NCBI GenBank assembly: GCA_002429455.1
Contig: DIZU01000124.1
Location: 1-9,256 of the forward strand
Reading direction: 5' to 3'
From: Methylotenera sp. UBA6020
GTDB lineage: Bacteria; Pseudomonadota; Gammaproteobacteria; Burkholderiales; Methylophilaceae
Length of the DNA: 9,256 nucleotides
In this document: positions 1-5,898 of the stretch, in pieces
Layout: every line of letters starts with the position of its first letter
How positions within the stretch are numbered: the first letter of the stretch is position 1
The notes under the pieces: model-generated
What the model was told of the DNA's origin: nothing
The model's input: only the letters and a program-made list of their open reading frames with translations
Database searches by the model: none
Made by a program: the position numbers and the translations under genes

Positions 1-22
1 ACCGCAAACCAAACTCAACTGC

Positions 23-48
23 TGTCAATCGGCGCCCAAAACTTTCCA
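23..48 (+). repeat. IS21 left outer terminal repeat
   Basis: This copy begins TGTCAATCGGCG and ends ACTTTCCA. It is the inverted counterpart of 2397-2422 and defines the left boundary of the element, at the istB-proximal end. Confidence 0.9.
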
Positions 49-50
49 CT

Positions 51-73
51 AATCGGCGTCCAATTTTTTCCAC
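51..73 (+). repeat. IS21 left inner repeat
   Basis: AATCGGCGTCCAA followed by TTTTTTCCAC repeats the core of the outer repeat 28 bp further in. In IS21 elements such internal copies are binding sites for the IstA transposase. It ends just before the istB stop codon. Confidence 0.8.
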
Positions 74-76
74 TTT

Positions 77-820
77 TCAGCTAGATTGAGCGCGACTTTT
101 GCGGTGCTTAAATCGGTAAGAATCATTACCAGTTTCTAAGATGTCGCAATGATGTGTAATGCGGTCAAGTAGCGCCGTCGTCATCTTCGCATCGCCAAAT
201 ACTTGCACCCATTCACCGAATGTTAAGTTCGTGGTGATGATCAAAGAAGTCTTCTCGTAGAGCTGGCTGATGAGATGAAACAGCAACGCACCACCAGATG
301 CTGGAAATGGTAAATAACCCAGCTCATCTAAAATGACCGCATCCACCAAGCAAAGTTGTTTCGCCAGATTGCCAACCTTACCCAGCGTCTTCTCGCGCTC
401 CAGTTGATTGACTACATCCACCGCATTATAAAAACGCACCCGTTTGCCTTGATGAATCGCAGCCACGCCAATCGCGGTGGCCAGATGCGATTTACCCGTG
501 CCAGTGCCGCCCACCAGAATCAAGTTATGCGCCGTTTCCATAAAGGCCGCACTGGCTAATTGTTCAACGACCGCCTGCGACAGTGGCGTTTCCGTCCAGT
601 CAATACCAAGTAAATCACGATGAATCGGGAAGCGTGCCGCCTTGAGTTGATGACACAGGCTTTTGAGTTTACGATCAGTTTGTTCTGCCGCCAGCAAACG
701 CTCCATCCAGGTTTCTGGACGATGTGCCTGCTTGGGTTTCTCGGCCTGCAATTCACTCCATGCCGTTGCCATGCCGTAGAGCTTTAGTGCTTTTAAGCTT
801 GTTGCATAATCAATGTACAT
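77..820 (-). CDS. istB: IS21 transposition helper ATPase IstB
   Basis: This 247-residue AAA+ ATPase of the IstB/DnaC-like family loads on target DNA and activates the IstA transposase. The Walker A motif GGTGTGKSH lies at about residues 104-112 and Walker B (VILDELGY, D165/E166) at about 162-169. A sensor-like TTN stands at 196-198 and LLDRI, with a probable arginine finger, at about 217-221. The N-terminal 90 residues match the IstA-interacting region in position. The length is normal for the family. The ATG at 818-820 overlaps the end of istA by 11 nt, so translation is probably coupled. The stop falls just inside the left inner terminal repeat. Nothing suggests inactivation. Confidence 0.96.
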   Translation of the reverse strand: MYIDYATSLKALKLYGMATAWSELQAEKPKQAHRPETWMERLLAAEQTDRKLKSLCHQLKAARFPIHRDLLGIDWTETPLSQAVVEQLASAAFMETAHNLILVGGTGTGKSHLATAIGVAAIHQGKRVRFYNAVDVVNQLEREKTLGKVGNLAKQLCLVDAVILDELGYLPFPASGGALLFHLISQLYEKTSLIITTNLTFGEWVQVFGDAKMTTALLDRITHHCDILETGNDSYRFKHRKSRAQSS

Positions 821-2318
821 TGCCCGCTCCTAGCAAGTAGTCATAACGGTGGCAATTGGCGACCGGCTCCATCGTGAGTGCAATTCCATCTGGTACGTTA
901 ATTGACGTAACAGGTAAATGCGGCGAGATCAATCTGCGTAATTCATTCATCACGACCGGTGCATTGATGACACCACTTTCTAGCGCCGATTCACAAGCCA
1001 CAGCAAGTGCATCCAGACCGGCTTCGCCTGCCAGCATGAGTAGTTCAACAAAGGCGCGATCGCCTTTCGGTTGTTTCAGAATACGATCACGCACAGTGAT
1101 AATAGGACGCGGTAAATCCCACATCACAAATGGCGCGCCGTCTCTGAGCGCACCAGGTTTCTTGTCGAGTACGGGTAGGTAATGCCACGGATCGCAGACC
1201 AATTGATCACGACCAAACACTCTGGGGTGCGCGGCAATGACTTCGCCATTGGCCACGATGCGTACTTGGTCTGCGGTGGTGCGTGCTGAAACGGCCTGAC
1301 CAGCAAAACCGGCTGGGACACTATACCGATTGCGATCAACAAGCGCCAAGCAAGTGGATGACACGCGCATCATATGTTCGACATAACCATCAAAGCTGGC
1401 AGTGATGGGACGCAGTAGCGGCTGCTCATCAGCAAAACATTCGGCAATGGTACGTTGGCGCTGCGTGGGATGACTGCGCTGTGCCAACTCTTTGCAGCGG
1501 GTAGCGAGCCATGCGTTCAGCTCAGTAAATGAGGCAAAGCGCGCTAATGGCGTGAATAGCCATTCACGGATATTGCCCACTTGATTCTCCACTTGGCCTT
1601 TCTCCCAGCCAGAGGCTGGGGTACAGGCAACGGGTTCAAACAGGTAATGATTGGCCATGGTTAAGAAACGACGGTTAAATTGACGCTCTTTACCTGAGTA
1701 CACGGTATCCACGACGGCCTTGAGGTTGTCGTAGATCAGGCGTGCGGGTACGCCACCAAAGAAAGTAAAGGCGCGCACATGGGCGTCTAGCACCATTTCC
1801 TGTATTTCTCTGGGATAGGCCACGACAAACATTTGACGGCTATAGGCCATGCGGAAATGCGCGACTTTAATCTTCTGTAATACACCGCCCAACTCAACTT
1901 CTTCTTGGCTCCAATCAAACTGGCAGGCATCACCTGGTAAAAATTGTAAGGGTACGAATGCGTCACTTAACTTTGGGCTTTGGTTCTTAGATTTCCAACG
2001 ACGCGCGAAACGCCGCACGCTGTCAGGGGCGCCACTGTAACCTATGGCTTGCAGCCCTTCAAAAAGCCGTTGCCCACTGCGGCGGCGTGATTTTGCAAGT
2101 TTGGAGTCTTCAACAAGCCATTGTGTGAGTTGTGCTTCAAATGGGCCTAGCTTGGGAGCTGATGGTTGTACTCGTTGGTACTTGGGTTCATCCACTGTAA
2201 GAAGGTGCTTGCGTACTGTGGGGCGAGAAAGTCCCATGTCTTTGGCGATCGCTGTAATCGTTTGCTTTTGTACTAAATAACGCCTACGTATTTCATAAAT
2301 CATATCCATGTAAAACAC
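810..2318 (-). CDS. istA: IS21 transposase IstA
   Basis: This 502-residue DDE transposase (IS21, rve integrase-core type) cuts and joins the element ends, acting with IstB. An N-terminal helix-turn-helix (about residues 18-40, [19 protein letters not shown]) should bind the terminal repeats. The catalytic triad is seen as D135 (CQFDW), D197 (LIYDN) and E244 (KGQVEN). A Mu-C-like beta-barrel region follows at about 320-400. The GTG at 2318 has GGAGG upstream. An in-frame ATG at 2309 has its own GGAG with 8-nt spacing, so a product three residues shorter is equally likely. The stop overlaps istB by 11 nt. No frameshift or missing catalytic residue is seen, so the element may still be mobile. 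Confidence 0.96.
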   Translation of the reverse strand: MFYMDMIYEIRRRYLVQKQTITAIAKDMGLSRPTVRKHLLTVDEPKYQRVQPSAPKLGPFEAQLTQWLVEDSKLAKSRRRSGQRLFEGLQAIGYSGAPDSVRRFARRWKSKNQSPKLSDAFVPLQFLPGDACQFDWSQEEVELGGVLQKIKVAHFRMAYSRQMFVVAYPREIQEMVLDAHVRAFTFFGGVPARLIYDNLKAVVDTVYSGKERQFNRRFLTMANHYLFEPVACTPASGWEKGQVENQVGNIREWLFTPLARFASFTELNAWLATRCKELAQRSHPTQRQRTIAECFADEQPLLRPITASFDGYVEHMMRVSSTCLALVDRNRYSVPAGFAGQAVSARTTADQVRIVANGEVIAAHPRVFGRDQLVCDPWHYLPVLDKKPGALRDGAPFVMWDLPRPIITVRDRILKQPKGDRAFVELLMLAGEAGLDALAVACESALESGVINAPVVMNELRRLISPHLPVTSINVPDGIALTMEPVANCHRYDYLLGAGNVH

Positions 2319-2361
2319 TCCAGATACCTCCAGCTAAAACGCTGGATGGTGACATACTGAG

Positions 2362-2381
2362 GTGGAAACTTTTGGACGCCG
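2362..2381 (-). repeat. IS21 right inner repeat
   Basis: On the minus strand this reads CGGCGTCCAAAAGTTTCCAC. It matches the CGGCGTCCAA...TTTCCAC core of the left inner repeat at 51-73. It lies between the right outer end and the start of istA and is a probable IstA-binding site. Confidence 0.8.
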
Positions 2382-2396
2382 TTTTCACCCCTAATC

Positions 2397-2422
2397 TGGA
2401 AAGTATTGCACGCCGATTAACA
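2397..2422 (-). repeat. IS21 right outer terminal repeat
   Basis: On the minus strand it begins TGTTAATCGGCG and ends ACTTTCCA, matching the left outer repeat at 23-48. It fixes the right boundary of the element at position 2422. Confidence 0.9.
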
Positions 2423-2507
2423 GACATTCATAGCAAAGTTAAATGATTTAATAAATGACCAGCGAAGTCTAAAAGGATTAAGCGATACTGATTTAAGTCA
2501 AATCGAA

Positions 2508-2834
2508 GTGCTAACACAAAAGCTTCATGAAGATGTAGAGGCTGAACTTGTTCGTAGATTCAACGATGATATGACCACTAAGAAAAAACTACGCGGCAAA
2601 CTCTTAAAATATGATCCAATTATTGAATATCATGGGGATATGTGGGAGTGGAGTGCCAATCCGATTTACGAAAACAATGTCAACAAAGAGTTATATGGAA
2701 ATCCTAGGGGCAGTCGTCCAACAAAAGCTGAAGCCATTGAAGCGCTTGCAAATTACCTCGAAAGTGTCAGGTACATTGATGAAGACGAATTAAAATCTAT
2801 TAAAAGTGATCTAGCAAATTTAACCAGTTTTTAA
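2508..2834 (+). CDS. Hypothetical protein, probably 5'-truncated by the IS element
   Basis: The family is not recognised. From the GTG at 2508 the frame gives 108 residues, acidic and rich in E, D, K and L, probably mostly helical at both ends, with an aromatic middle (IIEYHGDMWEWSANPIYE, about residues 38-55). No signal peptide or membrane segment is seen. The same frame stays open upstream without a stop to 2421, inside the IS end. The extra codons (LNDLINDQRSLKGLSDTDL...) look like ordinary helical protein but offer no ATG, and no good ribosome site fits the GTG. It is therefore probably the C-terminal part of a longer gene cut by the IS, and may now be silent. It is visibly AT-richer than the reductase genes, which suggests transfer. 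Confidence 0.5.
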   Translation: MLTQKLHEDVEAELVRRFNDDMTTKKKLRGKLLKYDPIIEYHGDMWEWSANPIYENNVNKELYGNPRGSRPTKAEAIEALANYLESVRYIDEDELKSIKSDLANLTSF

Positions 2835-2924
2835 TCAGTCTTCAACAAGCTACTTTAAATTACGCGCTATCCCAAACCATATGCGTTAGTGGTGAAAGCC
2901 ATTTTCTTTAAGTGTGTTGTTACC

Positions 2925-2938
2925 TCCAAAAGTTTGGA
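2925..2938. repeat. Perfect 14-bp palindrome
   Basis: TCCAAAAGTTTGGA is self-complementary. It lies in the 2835-2947 gap, which otherwise shows nothing recognisable. Its role is unknown; it could be an operator or a repeat edge. Confidence 0.3.
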
Positions 2939-2947
2939 ACAATAATA

Positions 2948-2967
2948 GGGGGACAGACCACAATTTC
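2948..2967. repeat. GGGGACAGACCAC-type dispersed repeat fragment
   Basis: The stretch GGGGGACAGACCACAATTTC resembles a motif I recall as dispersed in proteobacterial genomes near REP-associated (Y1-type) transposases. No transposase gene is present here. It marks the point where the remnant coding sequence to its right (2977-3060) stops resembling protein. Confidence 0.4.
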
Positions 2968-2976
2968 TATTCTTAT

Positions 2977-3060
2977 GAAGTCCATTGCATCCTTACGCGC
3001 ATCAGCCTTTGTTTCTGCCGCCTTAGCGTTCGCATCACCTGATTTCTCATTTGCTACCGC
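2977..3060 (-). pseudogene. Frameshifted, truncated 3' remnant of the neighbouring secreted-protein gene
   Basis: Directly past the end of the 3047-3481 gene, in the frame shifted by one base, the minus strand encodes 28 residues containing EKSGDANAKAAETKADARKDA. This Ala/Lys/Asp/Glu-rich composition matches the body of that gene and, from memory, the linker that precedes a further cysteine repeat in longer homologues. It then runs into the GGGGACAGACCAC-type repeat, where the resemblance ends. The simplest reading is that the gene was once longer, suffered a frameshift near 3060, and lost its 3' end at about 2976. Confidence 0.45.
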
Positions 3061-3481
3061 CTAGCGTCGCCCGAAGGCTCTGTGTTTTGGCATCGGCTAT
3101 TTGACGTACTTTGGCGGCTTTCGCTTCCTTCACACAAACGTCCTTCGCATTACCAGCCTTGTCATCGCATTTCTCAAGGACTACCGAATAGTTAGCCTCT
3201 GCTCTAGCAACTTGAGCCTCATATCTAGCTTCTACAGATGGTTTATAATTGGCCTCAAGCTCGGCCTTGGCAACGTTTTGCTTGCCTTTTGCTTCCGCAA
3301 CACAAATATCTTTAACGTTACCTGCAAGTGAATCGCACCCTGCTTTATTTACCTTATATTGAGACTCGATGTTTTTCACTTGAGACTTATATTGAGTTTT
3401 TGTCATACTTTCAGCCATTGCACCAGCACTGAAAATAAGACCTATTGCAAGCGCAATTGCGCTGATGTTGAAGTTTTTCAT
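3047..3481 (-). CDS. Secreted Ala/Lys-rich protein with duplicated C-x10-C motif
   Basis: The product has 144 residues. A clear Sec signal peptide has a hydrophobic core at about 8-20 and probable cleavage after AMA (residue 23), so it should be periplasmic. The mature part holds two similar units, each with a cysteine pair: CDSLAGNVKDIC (C49, C60) and CDDKAGNAKDVC (C105, C116). Each is followed by a charged AEAKGK/KEAKAA helix. The pairs could form intra-unit disulfides. Similar proteins occur in betaproteobacteria, sometimes labelled TolA-like, and their function is unknown to me. Of two adjacent ATGs (3484, 3481), the second has better spacing from AGGA. It lies 46 nt after csbD on the same strand, probably in one transcript. 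The C-terminus (SLRATLGGSK) seems to be a frameshift product; see the remnant at 2977-3060. Confidence 0.75.
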   Translation of the reverse strand: MKNFNISAIALAIGLIFSAGAMAESMTKTQYKSQVKNIESQYKVNKAGCDSLAGNVKDICVAEAKGKQNVAKAELEANYKPSVEARYEAQVARAEANYSVVLEKCDDKAGNAKDVCVKEAKAAKVRQIADAKTQSLRATLGGSK

Positions 3482-3527
3482 CATTTTTCCTATGGATACA
3501 GATTAAGCTTACTCGTTATGCAGCAAG

Positions 3528-3731
3528 TCAATCCTTCTGCTTCTTCTGCCAATCATCAAGTTGTTTCTCCGCATCTTCTTTGGTGATCCCATATGCTTCC
3601 TGAATCTTGCCCGCAAGGTGATCTCGCTTACCGGCGATTACGTCCAACTGATCATCAGTAAGCTTGCCCCATTGCTGCTTGACGTTACCCTTGAATTGCT
3701 TCCAATTACCTTCTATTTGATCCCAGTTCAT
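3528..3731 (-). CDS. CsbD/YjbJ-family (UPF0337) stress protein
   Basis: This small 67-residue soluble protein belongs to the CsbD family and is close in pattern to E. coli YjbJ: MNWDQIEGNWKQFKG at the N-terminus, QQWGKLTDDQLDVIAGKRDHLAGKIQE in two pieces (about 19-45), then an acidic/lysine helix with a DW near the end. The family is induced by general stress (sigma-B in Bacillus, sigma-S in E. coli) and has no defined biochemical activity. The ATG at 3731 was chosen because GAGAGGA lies 6 nt upstream and family members begin with MNWD/MNKD. The frame also has an ATG at 3746, but the ribosome site would then fall inside the gene. The leader carries palindromes (3759-3776). Confidence 0.9.
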   Translation of the reverse strand: MNWDQIEGNWKQFKGNVKQQWGKLTDDQLDVIAGKRDHLAGKIQEAYGITKEDAEKQLDDWQKKQKD

Positions 3732-3758
3732 TTGTATTCCTCTCATTTAACGGTTGCA

Positions 3759-3776
3759 TGACGATCGGTATCGTCA
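3759..3776 (-). promoter_or_regulatory. Palindrome in the csbD leader
   Basis: TGACGAT-CGGT-ATCGTCA has 7-bp perfect arms and a 4-nt loop, and lies 27 bp before the csbD start codon. Its right arm ATCGTCA recurs directly at 3831-3837. GGTATCG (3768-3774) is also inverted as CGATACC at 3799-3805. It could be an mRNA hairpin or an operator. Confidence 0.4.
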
Positions 3777-3815
3777 CATATGCAGACATAATTAATAGCG
3801 ATACCCAGTTCAATC

Positions 3816-3920
3816 CTAATGCGATTTAGCATCGTCAAACCTGAAAACAGGTGGAACCAGTAGTTTCGCAATGATCAGGATAAGAAGAATCCCATCTCTT
3901 GTCGGTATGGTAGCGGACAT
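3816..3920 (-). pseudogene. Possible remnant or tiny membrane peptide (34 codons)
   Basis: ATG at 3920 to TAG at 3816 gives 34 residues with one hydrophobic stretch, GILLILIIAKLLVPPVF (about residues 10-26). The stretch loosely resembles the GILILIxPxLL part of DUF3096-type small membrane proteins, which can sit near csbD genes. An adjacent frame continues with MLNRIRIELGIAINYV, which could be the shifted remainder. No ribosome site precedes the ATG. It is probably a decayed gene, and chance is not excluded. Confidence 0.25.
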
Positions 3921-3992
3921 AATGAACAGTAATAAATGCTGGGGTAGTCAGGTGGCACCTAAAGCAATGTTGGGATTTGCCAATTGAATGGG

Positions 3993-4014
3993 GGGCAAAA
4001 CTTGCCCACCCTAC
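3993..4014 (-). repeat. REP-like palindrome with GTAG head
   Basis: On the minus strand this reads GTAG followed by GGTGGGCAAGTTTTGCCC. The arms GGGCAA/TTGCCC enclose a 3-nt loop. The GTAG foot next to a short palindrome is the layout of REP elements mobilised by RAYT transposases. It lies 42 bp downstream of the metallopeptidase gene and could also act as a weak transcript end, though no T-run follows. Confidence 0.5.
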
Positions 4015-4056
4015 GCTTGCTATAGGAAGTATGGTTGTCTAAATAATTAACTACAA

Positions 4057-4998
4057 CTAAATACTTACTAATTCCAACTCTTCAAGGCGAATAGCCATTG
4101 CTTCAGTTGAAACTTTAAACTGGCTAGCTAATGAAATGAATCGAAGACCATTGTAATACTCTGTGCTAGCAAGCATTCTTGAGAGTTGTCGTAGGTTCTT
4201 ATATTTGTTTTTAATTGTTTCATAATCACTAAGGTCAAGAGCAAAAGCTGTTTCCTCGTTTAAAAGAAACTTGTCTGTAAGAAAGAAACGTTTAAAAGTA
4301 CTATGAACGAGATTTCGAGGCATTAGAAAGTAGGTTGCAAACTTATCAGCTTCAAACTCAGTAGGTTCACGTGTTATCTTTGCTCCATCCAGGGGCTTAT
4401 CACGATGCAACCCAACTGCATTATGCAACAAAGCATGACCCAATTCATGAGCCGCAGTAAATCTGGAAATATTGTCTGCAAATCGACGTGAAATACGAAC
4501 TTTTTTTAAATGATTATCAATAGTTCCAGCAACTTCTACCAGCTTCCCATCGCTGTGGAATTCGCCAAGGGTATCTGCAAAATCAGCATGATATCCAATT
4601 GAATTAAGTGCCAAAATTGGATCAAGCATGTCAATTGGATTGGCAGGTACTCCATTTGGCCAAAACGACTTTCTATGTTTCCAGATTACATTTTGTATAT
4701 TTCTAGCCGTTCGCTCTATCTCAATCCCTGAGTAGCGATTTTTCTTCTGTAAACTAAAGTAATTAGGCTGAGCTAAGGATGATAGCGCACTAAAACCACC
4801 CGGTGCATCTTCATCTAAATGAGCATAAGGATGATTAAGCAACAATCGACTTTGGGTAATTTCAGCGTTTGATGCCTCGGTACTCTTCATATTGCTATTT
4901 GGTAAGGCGCTAAAGCCACCCCATTCGTTCAAATGGGCGTAAGGATTTTGCTTTAACAAACGATCTTCAGTAATTTTATCATTCCATGATTTTGTCAT
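4057..4998 (-). CDS. ImmA/IrrE-family metallopeptidase with duplicated N-terminal motif
   Basis: The product is a 313-residue zinc peptidase-like protein. The motif AAHELGHALLH supplies H184, E185 and H188, and EFEADKFA, probably with E216, supplies the third ligand, as in ImmA/IrrE (COG2856) proteins. These usually cleave a repressor or regulator. There is no N-terminal helix-turn-helix. Instead the first 76 residues contain a tandem motif: ITEDRLLKQNPYAHLNE-GGFSAL (9-32) and ITQSRLLLNHPYAHLDE-GGFSAL (47-72), with a small linker. The C-terminal 60 residues form the helical region common to the family. The gene is visibly AT-richer than nrdJ. Only 41 bp separate it from nrdJb, with no clear promoter or terminator, so read-through is possible. 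No antitoxin or repressor gene is adjacent. Substrate unknown. Confidence 0.85.
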   Translation of the reverse strand: MTKSWNDKITEDRLLKQNPYAHLNEWGGFSALPNSNMKSTEASNAEITQSRLLLNHPYAHLDEDAPGGFSALSSLAQPNYFSLQKKNRYSGIEIERTARNIQNVIWKHRKSFWPNGVPANPIDMLDPILALNSIGYHADFADTLGEFHSDGKLVEVAGTIDNHLKKVRISRRFADNISRFTAAHELGHALLHNAVGLHRDKPLDGAKITREPTEFEADKFATYFLMPRNLVHSTFKRFFLTDKFLLNEETAFALDLSDYETIKNKYKNLRQLSRMLASTEYYNGLRFISLASQFKVSTEAMAIRLEELELVSI

Positions 4999-5039
4999 TT
5001 TTCACCGCCTAATATATTTTCACAATACTAGCTATTTAC

Positions 5040-5741
5040 TCAACCGCACTTACTTTCACCACAATTCAAGCAAGTTAAACAACCGTCCATCATAATCACG
5101 GCTTTGGTACTGCATTTACCACAGACGCTTGCGCCTTTTGGAAAGCCTTCGGCGTTTACTTCTTCGCCTGTTTTGGCTTGTTTTTCCATGTATTCGGCAC
5201 GTTTTTCAGTAACGAGTTTTTGTTGATGTTCGTCTAAACCTGGTTTTTTAAGCATGCCGATTTCTTGCAGATGTTGCTCGACCACTTCGCCAATCTCGGC
5301 CACTAAACTTGGGATAAACTTGCCGCCTTTTTTGAAGTAGCCGCCGCTTGGTTCGAACACGCTTTTGAGCTCTTCAACCAAGAATGTAACGTCGCCGCCT
5401 TTACGGAACACGGCAGACATGACGCGGGTGAGGGCGACTATCCACTGAAAATGCTCCATGTTTTTGGAGTTGATAAATATCTCGAACGGGCGGCGATGCT
5501 CTTGCGGCGTGCCTTCGTTCATAATCACGTCGTTGATGGTGATGTACAGCGCGTGTTCGGTCACGGGTGTTTTGATTTTATAGGTGTTGCCTACCAGTTT
5601 ATCGGGGCGGCTAAGTGGTTCGCCTAGTTGTACTACATTTCGCATCTCTGCTTTTTGCGCTTCTAACTCTGCTGCTTTCGCTTTTTCTTCTTCATTCACC
5701 AGCGCGTAGCCGACGATTTTCTTTTCAATTTTTACTGCCAT
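5040..5741 (-). CDS. nrdJb: Class II ribonucleotide reductase, C-terminal subunit NrdJb
   Basis: This 233-residue protein corresponds to the C-terminal part of one-piece NrdJ. Residues of about 50-165 match the TSCPD-type domain of adenosylcobalamin-dependent reductases (NTYKIKTPVTEHALYITIND..., SGGYFKKGGKFIPSLV). The tail is a cysteine ladder, C207-x2-C210, C221-x2-C224-x2-C227-x4-C232. The first four fit a zinc ribbon, and C227/C232 could relay electrons from thioredoxin to the active-site disulfide of NrdJa. The same two-gene arrangement is known in Pseudomonas aeruginosa (nrdJa-nrdJb). The ATG at 5741 has GGGAG 7 nt upstream. NrdJa plus NrdJb total 958 residues, about the size of an unsplit NrdJ. 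A 157-bp gap holding a REPIN-like repeat separates the two genes. Confidence 0.88.
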   Translation of the reverse strand: MAVKIEKKIVGYALVNEEEKAKAAELEAQKAEMRNVVQLGEPLSRPDKLVGNTYKIKTPVTEHALYITINDVIMNEGTPQEHRRPFEIFINSKNMEHFQWIVALTRVMSAVFRKGGDVTFLVEELKSVFEPSGGYFKKGGKFIPSLVAEIGEVVEQHLQEIGMLKKPGLDEHQQKLVTEKRAEYMEKQAKTGEEVNAEGFPKGASVCGKCSTKAVIMMDGCLTCLNCGESKCG

Positions 5742-5757
5742 GATATTTCTCCCTTTG

Positions 5758-5884
5758 GTAGGAGCGCAATTTTACGTGTGAATAAGGTGCTTTAACGCCT
5801 ATATTCCACGGGAAAGCCAAATACTGGCTTATTGCGCGATGCTTGTTTAAGCTGAATTCTTCGCGATGTAAACATCGCTCCTAC
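5758..5884. repeat. REPIN-like inverted pair of REP elements
   Basis: Two 25-nt units head outward in inverted orientation: 5758-5782 on plus and 5860-5884 on minus. Both begin GTAGGAGCG and end G-GAA, with a TTT-containing centre. The right unit folds perfectly (GCGATGT/ACATCGC). The left unit folds only with mismatch or G-T pairs (CGCA/TGTG). Further pairings join the halves: GCGCAAT (5764-5770) with ATTGCGC (5831-5837), and AAGCCA/TGGCTT (5814-5830). This is the layout of a REPIN/BIME. It fills the gap between nrdJa and nrdJb and would be transcribed within their mRNA. Confidence 0.65.
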
Positions 5885-5898
5885 ATTTAAAATTATGC

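Larger units (their letters stand above)
23..2422 (-). mobile_element. IS21-family insertion sequence, complete-looking
   Basis: The element is 2400 bp and is bounded by TGT...ACA ends, as in the IS21 family. The outer 26 bp at the two ends (23-48 and 2397-2422, inverted) match closely: both read TGT-AATCGGCG-CAA-ACTTTCCA with a few differences. A second inner repeat copy sits at each end, which is the multiple terminal-repeat arrangement of IS21. Between them are istA and istB in the usual order and overlap, both with uninterrupted frames and catalytic motifs, so the copy looks intact. IS21 elements normally make 4-8 bp target duplications. Here the left flank (...CAACTGC) and right flank (GACATTC...) do not match, so the flanks have probably been rearranged since insertion. 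Confidence 0.95.
3732..4056. other. Gene-poor stretch upstream of csbD
   Basis: These 325 bp hold the csbD ribosome site, a set of ATCG palindromes (3759-3837), a possible small membrane-protein remnant (3816-3920) and a REP-like hairpin (3993-4014). A weak csbD promoter candidate on the minus strand is TTGAAC with GCTATTAAT downstream. The latter resembles a sigma-S-type extended -10, but the match is poor. No intact gene is seen. Confidence 0.5.

Noticed and set aside
2366..2938. AAACTTTTGGA shared between the IS right inner repeat and the 2925-2938 palindrome
   Set aside because: The shared 11-mer lacks the CGGCG part of the IS repeat, so a relic of a second IS end is not supported.
3993..4014. 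Rho-independent terminator of the peptidase gene
   Set aside because: The hairpin is followed by no T-run on the minus strand; the GTAG head favours a REP-like repeat.
4057..4998. Toxin-antitoxin or phage immunity module
   Set aside because: No repressor, antitoxin, integrase or other phage gene lies beside the peptidase; only an orphan can be claimed.
5758..5884. CRISPR-like or tRNA structure
   Set aside because: There are only two inverted units and no regularly spaced direct repeats or cloverleaf; REPIN layout fits better.
5742..5898. Intein or frameshift explaining the split of nrdJ
   Set aside because: The gap carries stops in the relevant frames, a separate ribosome site and a start codon for nrdJb, and the two-gene form is known in Pseudomonas.
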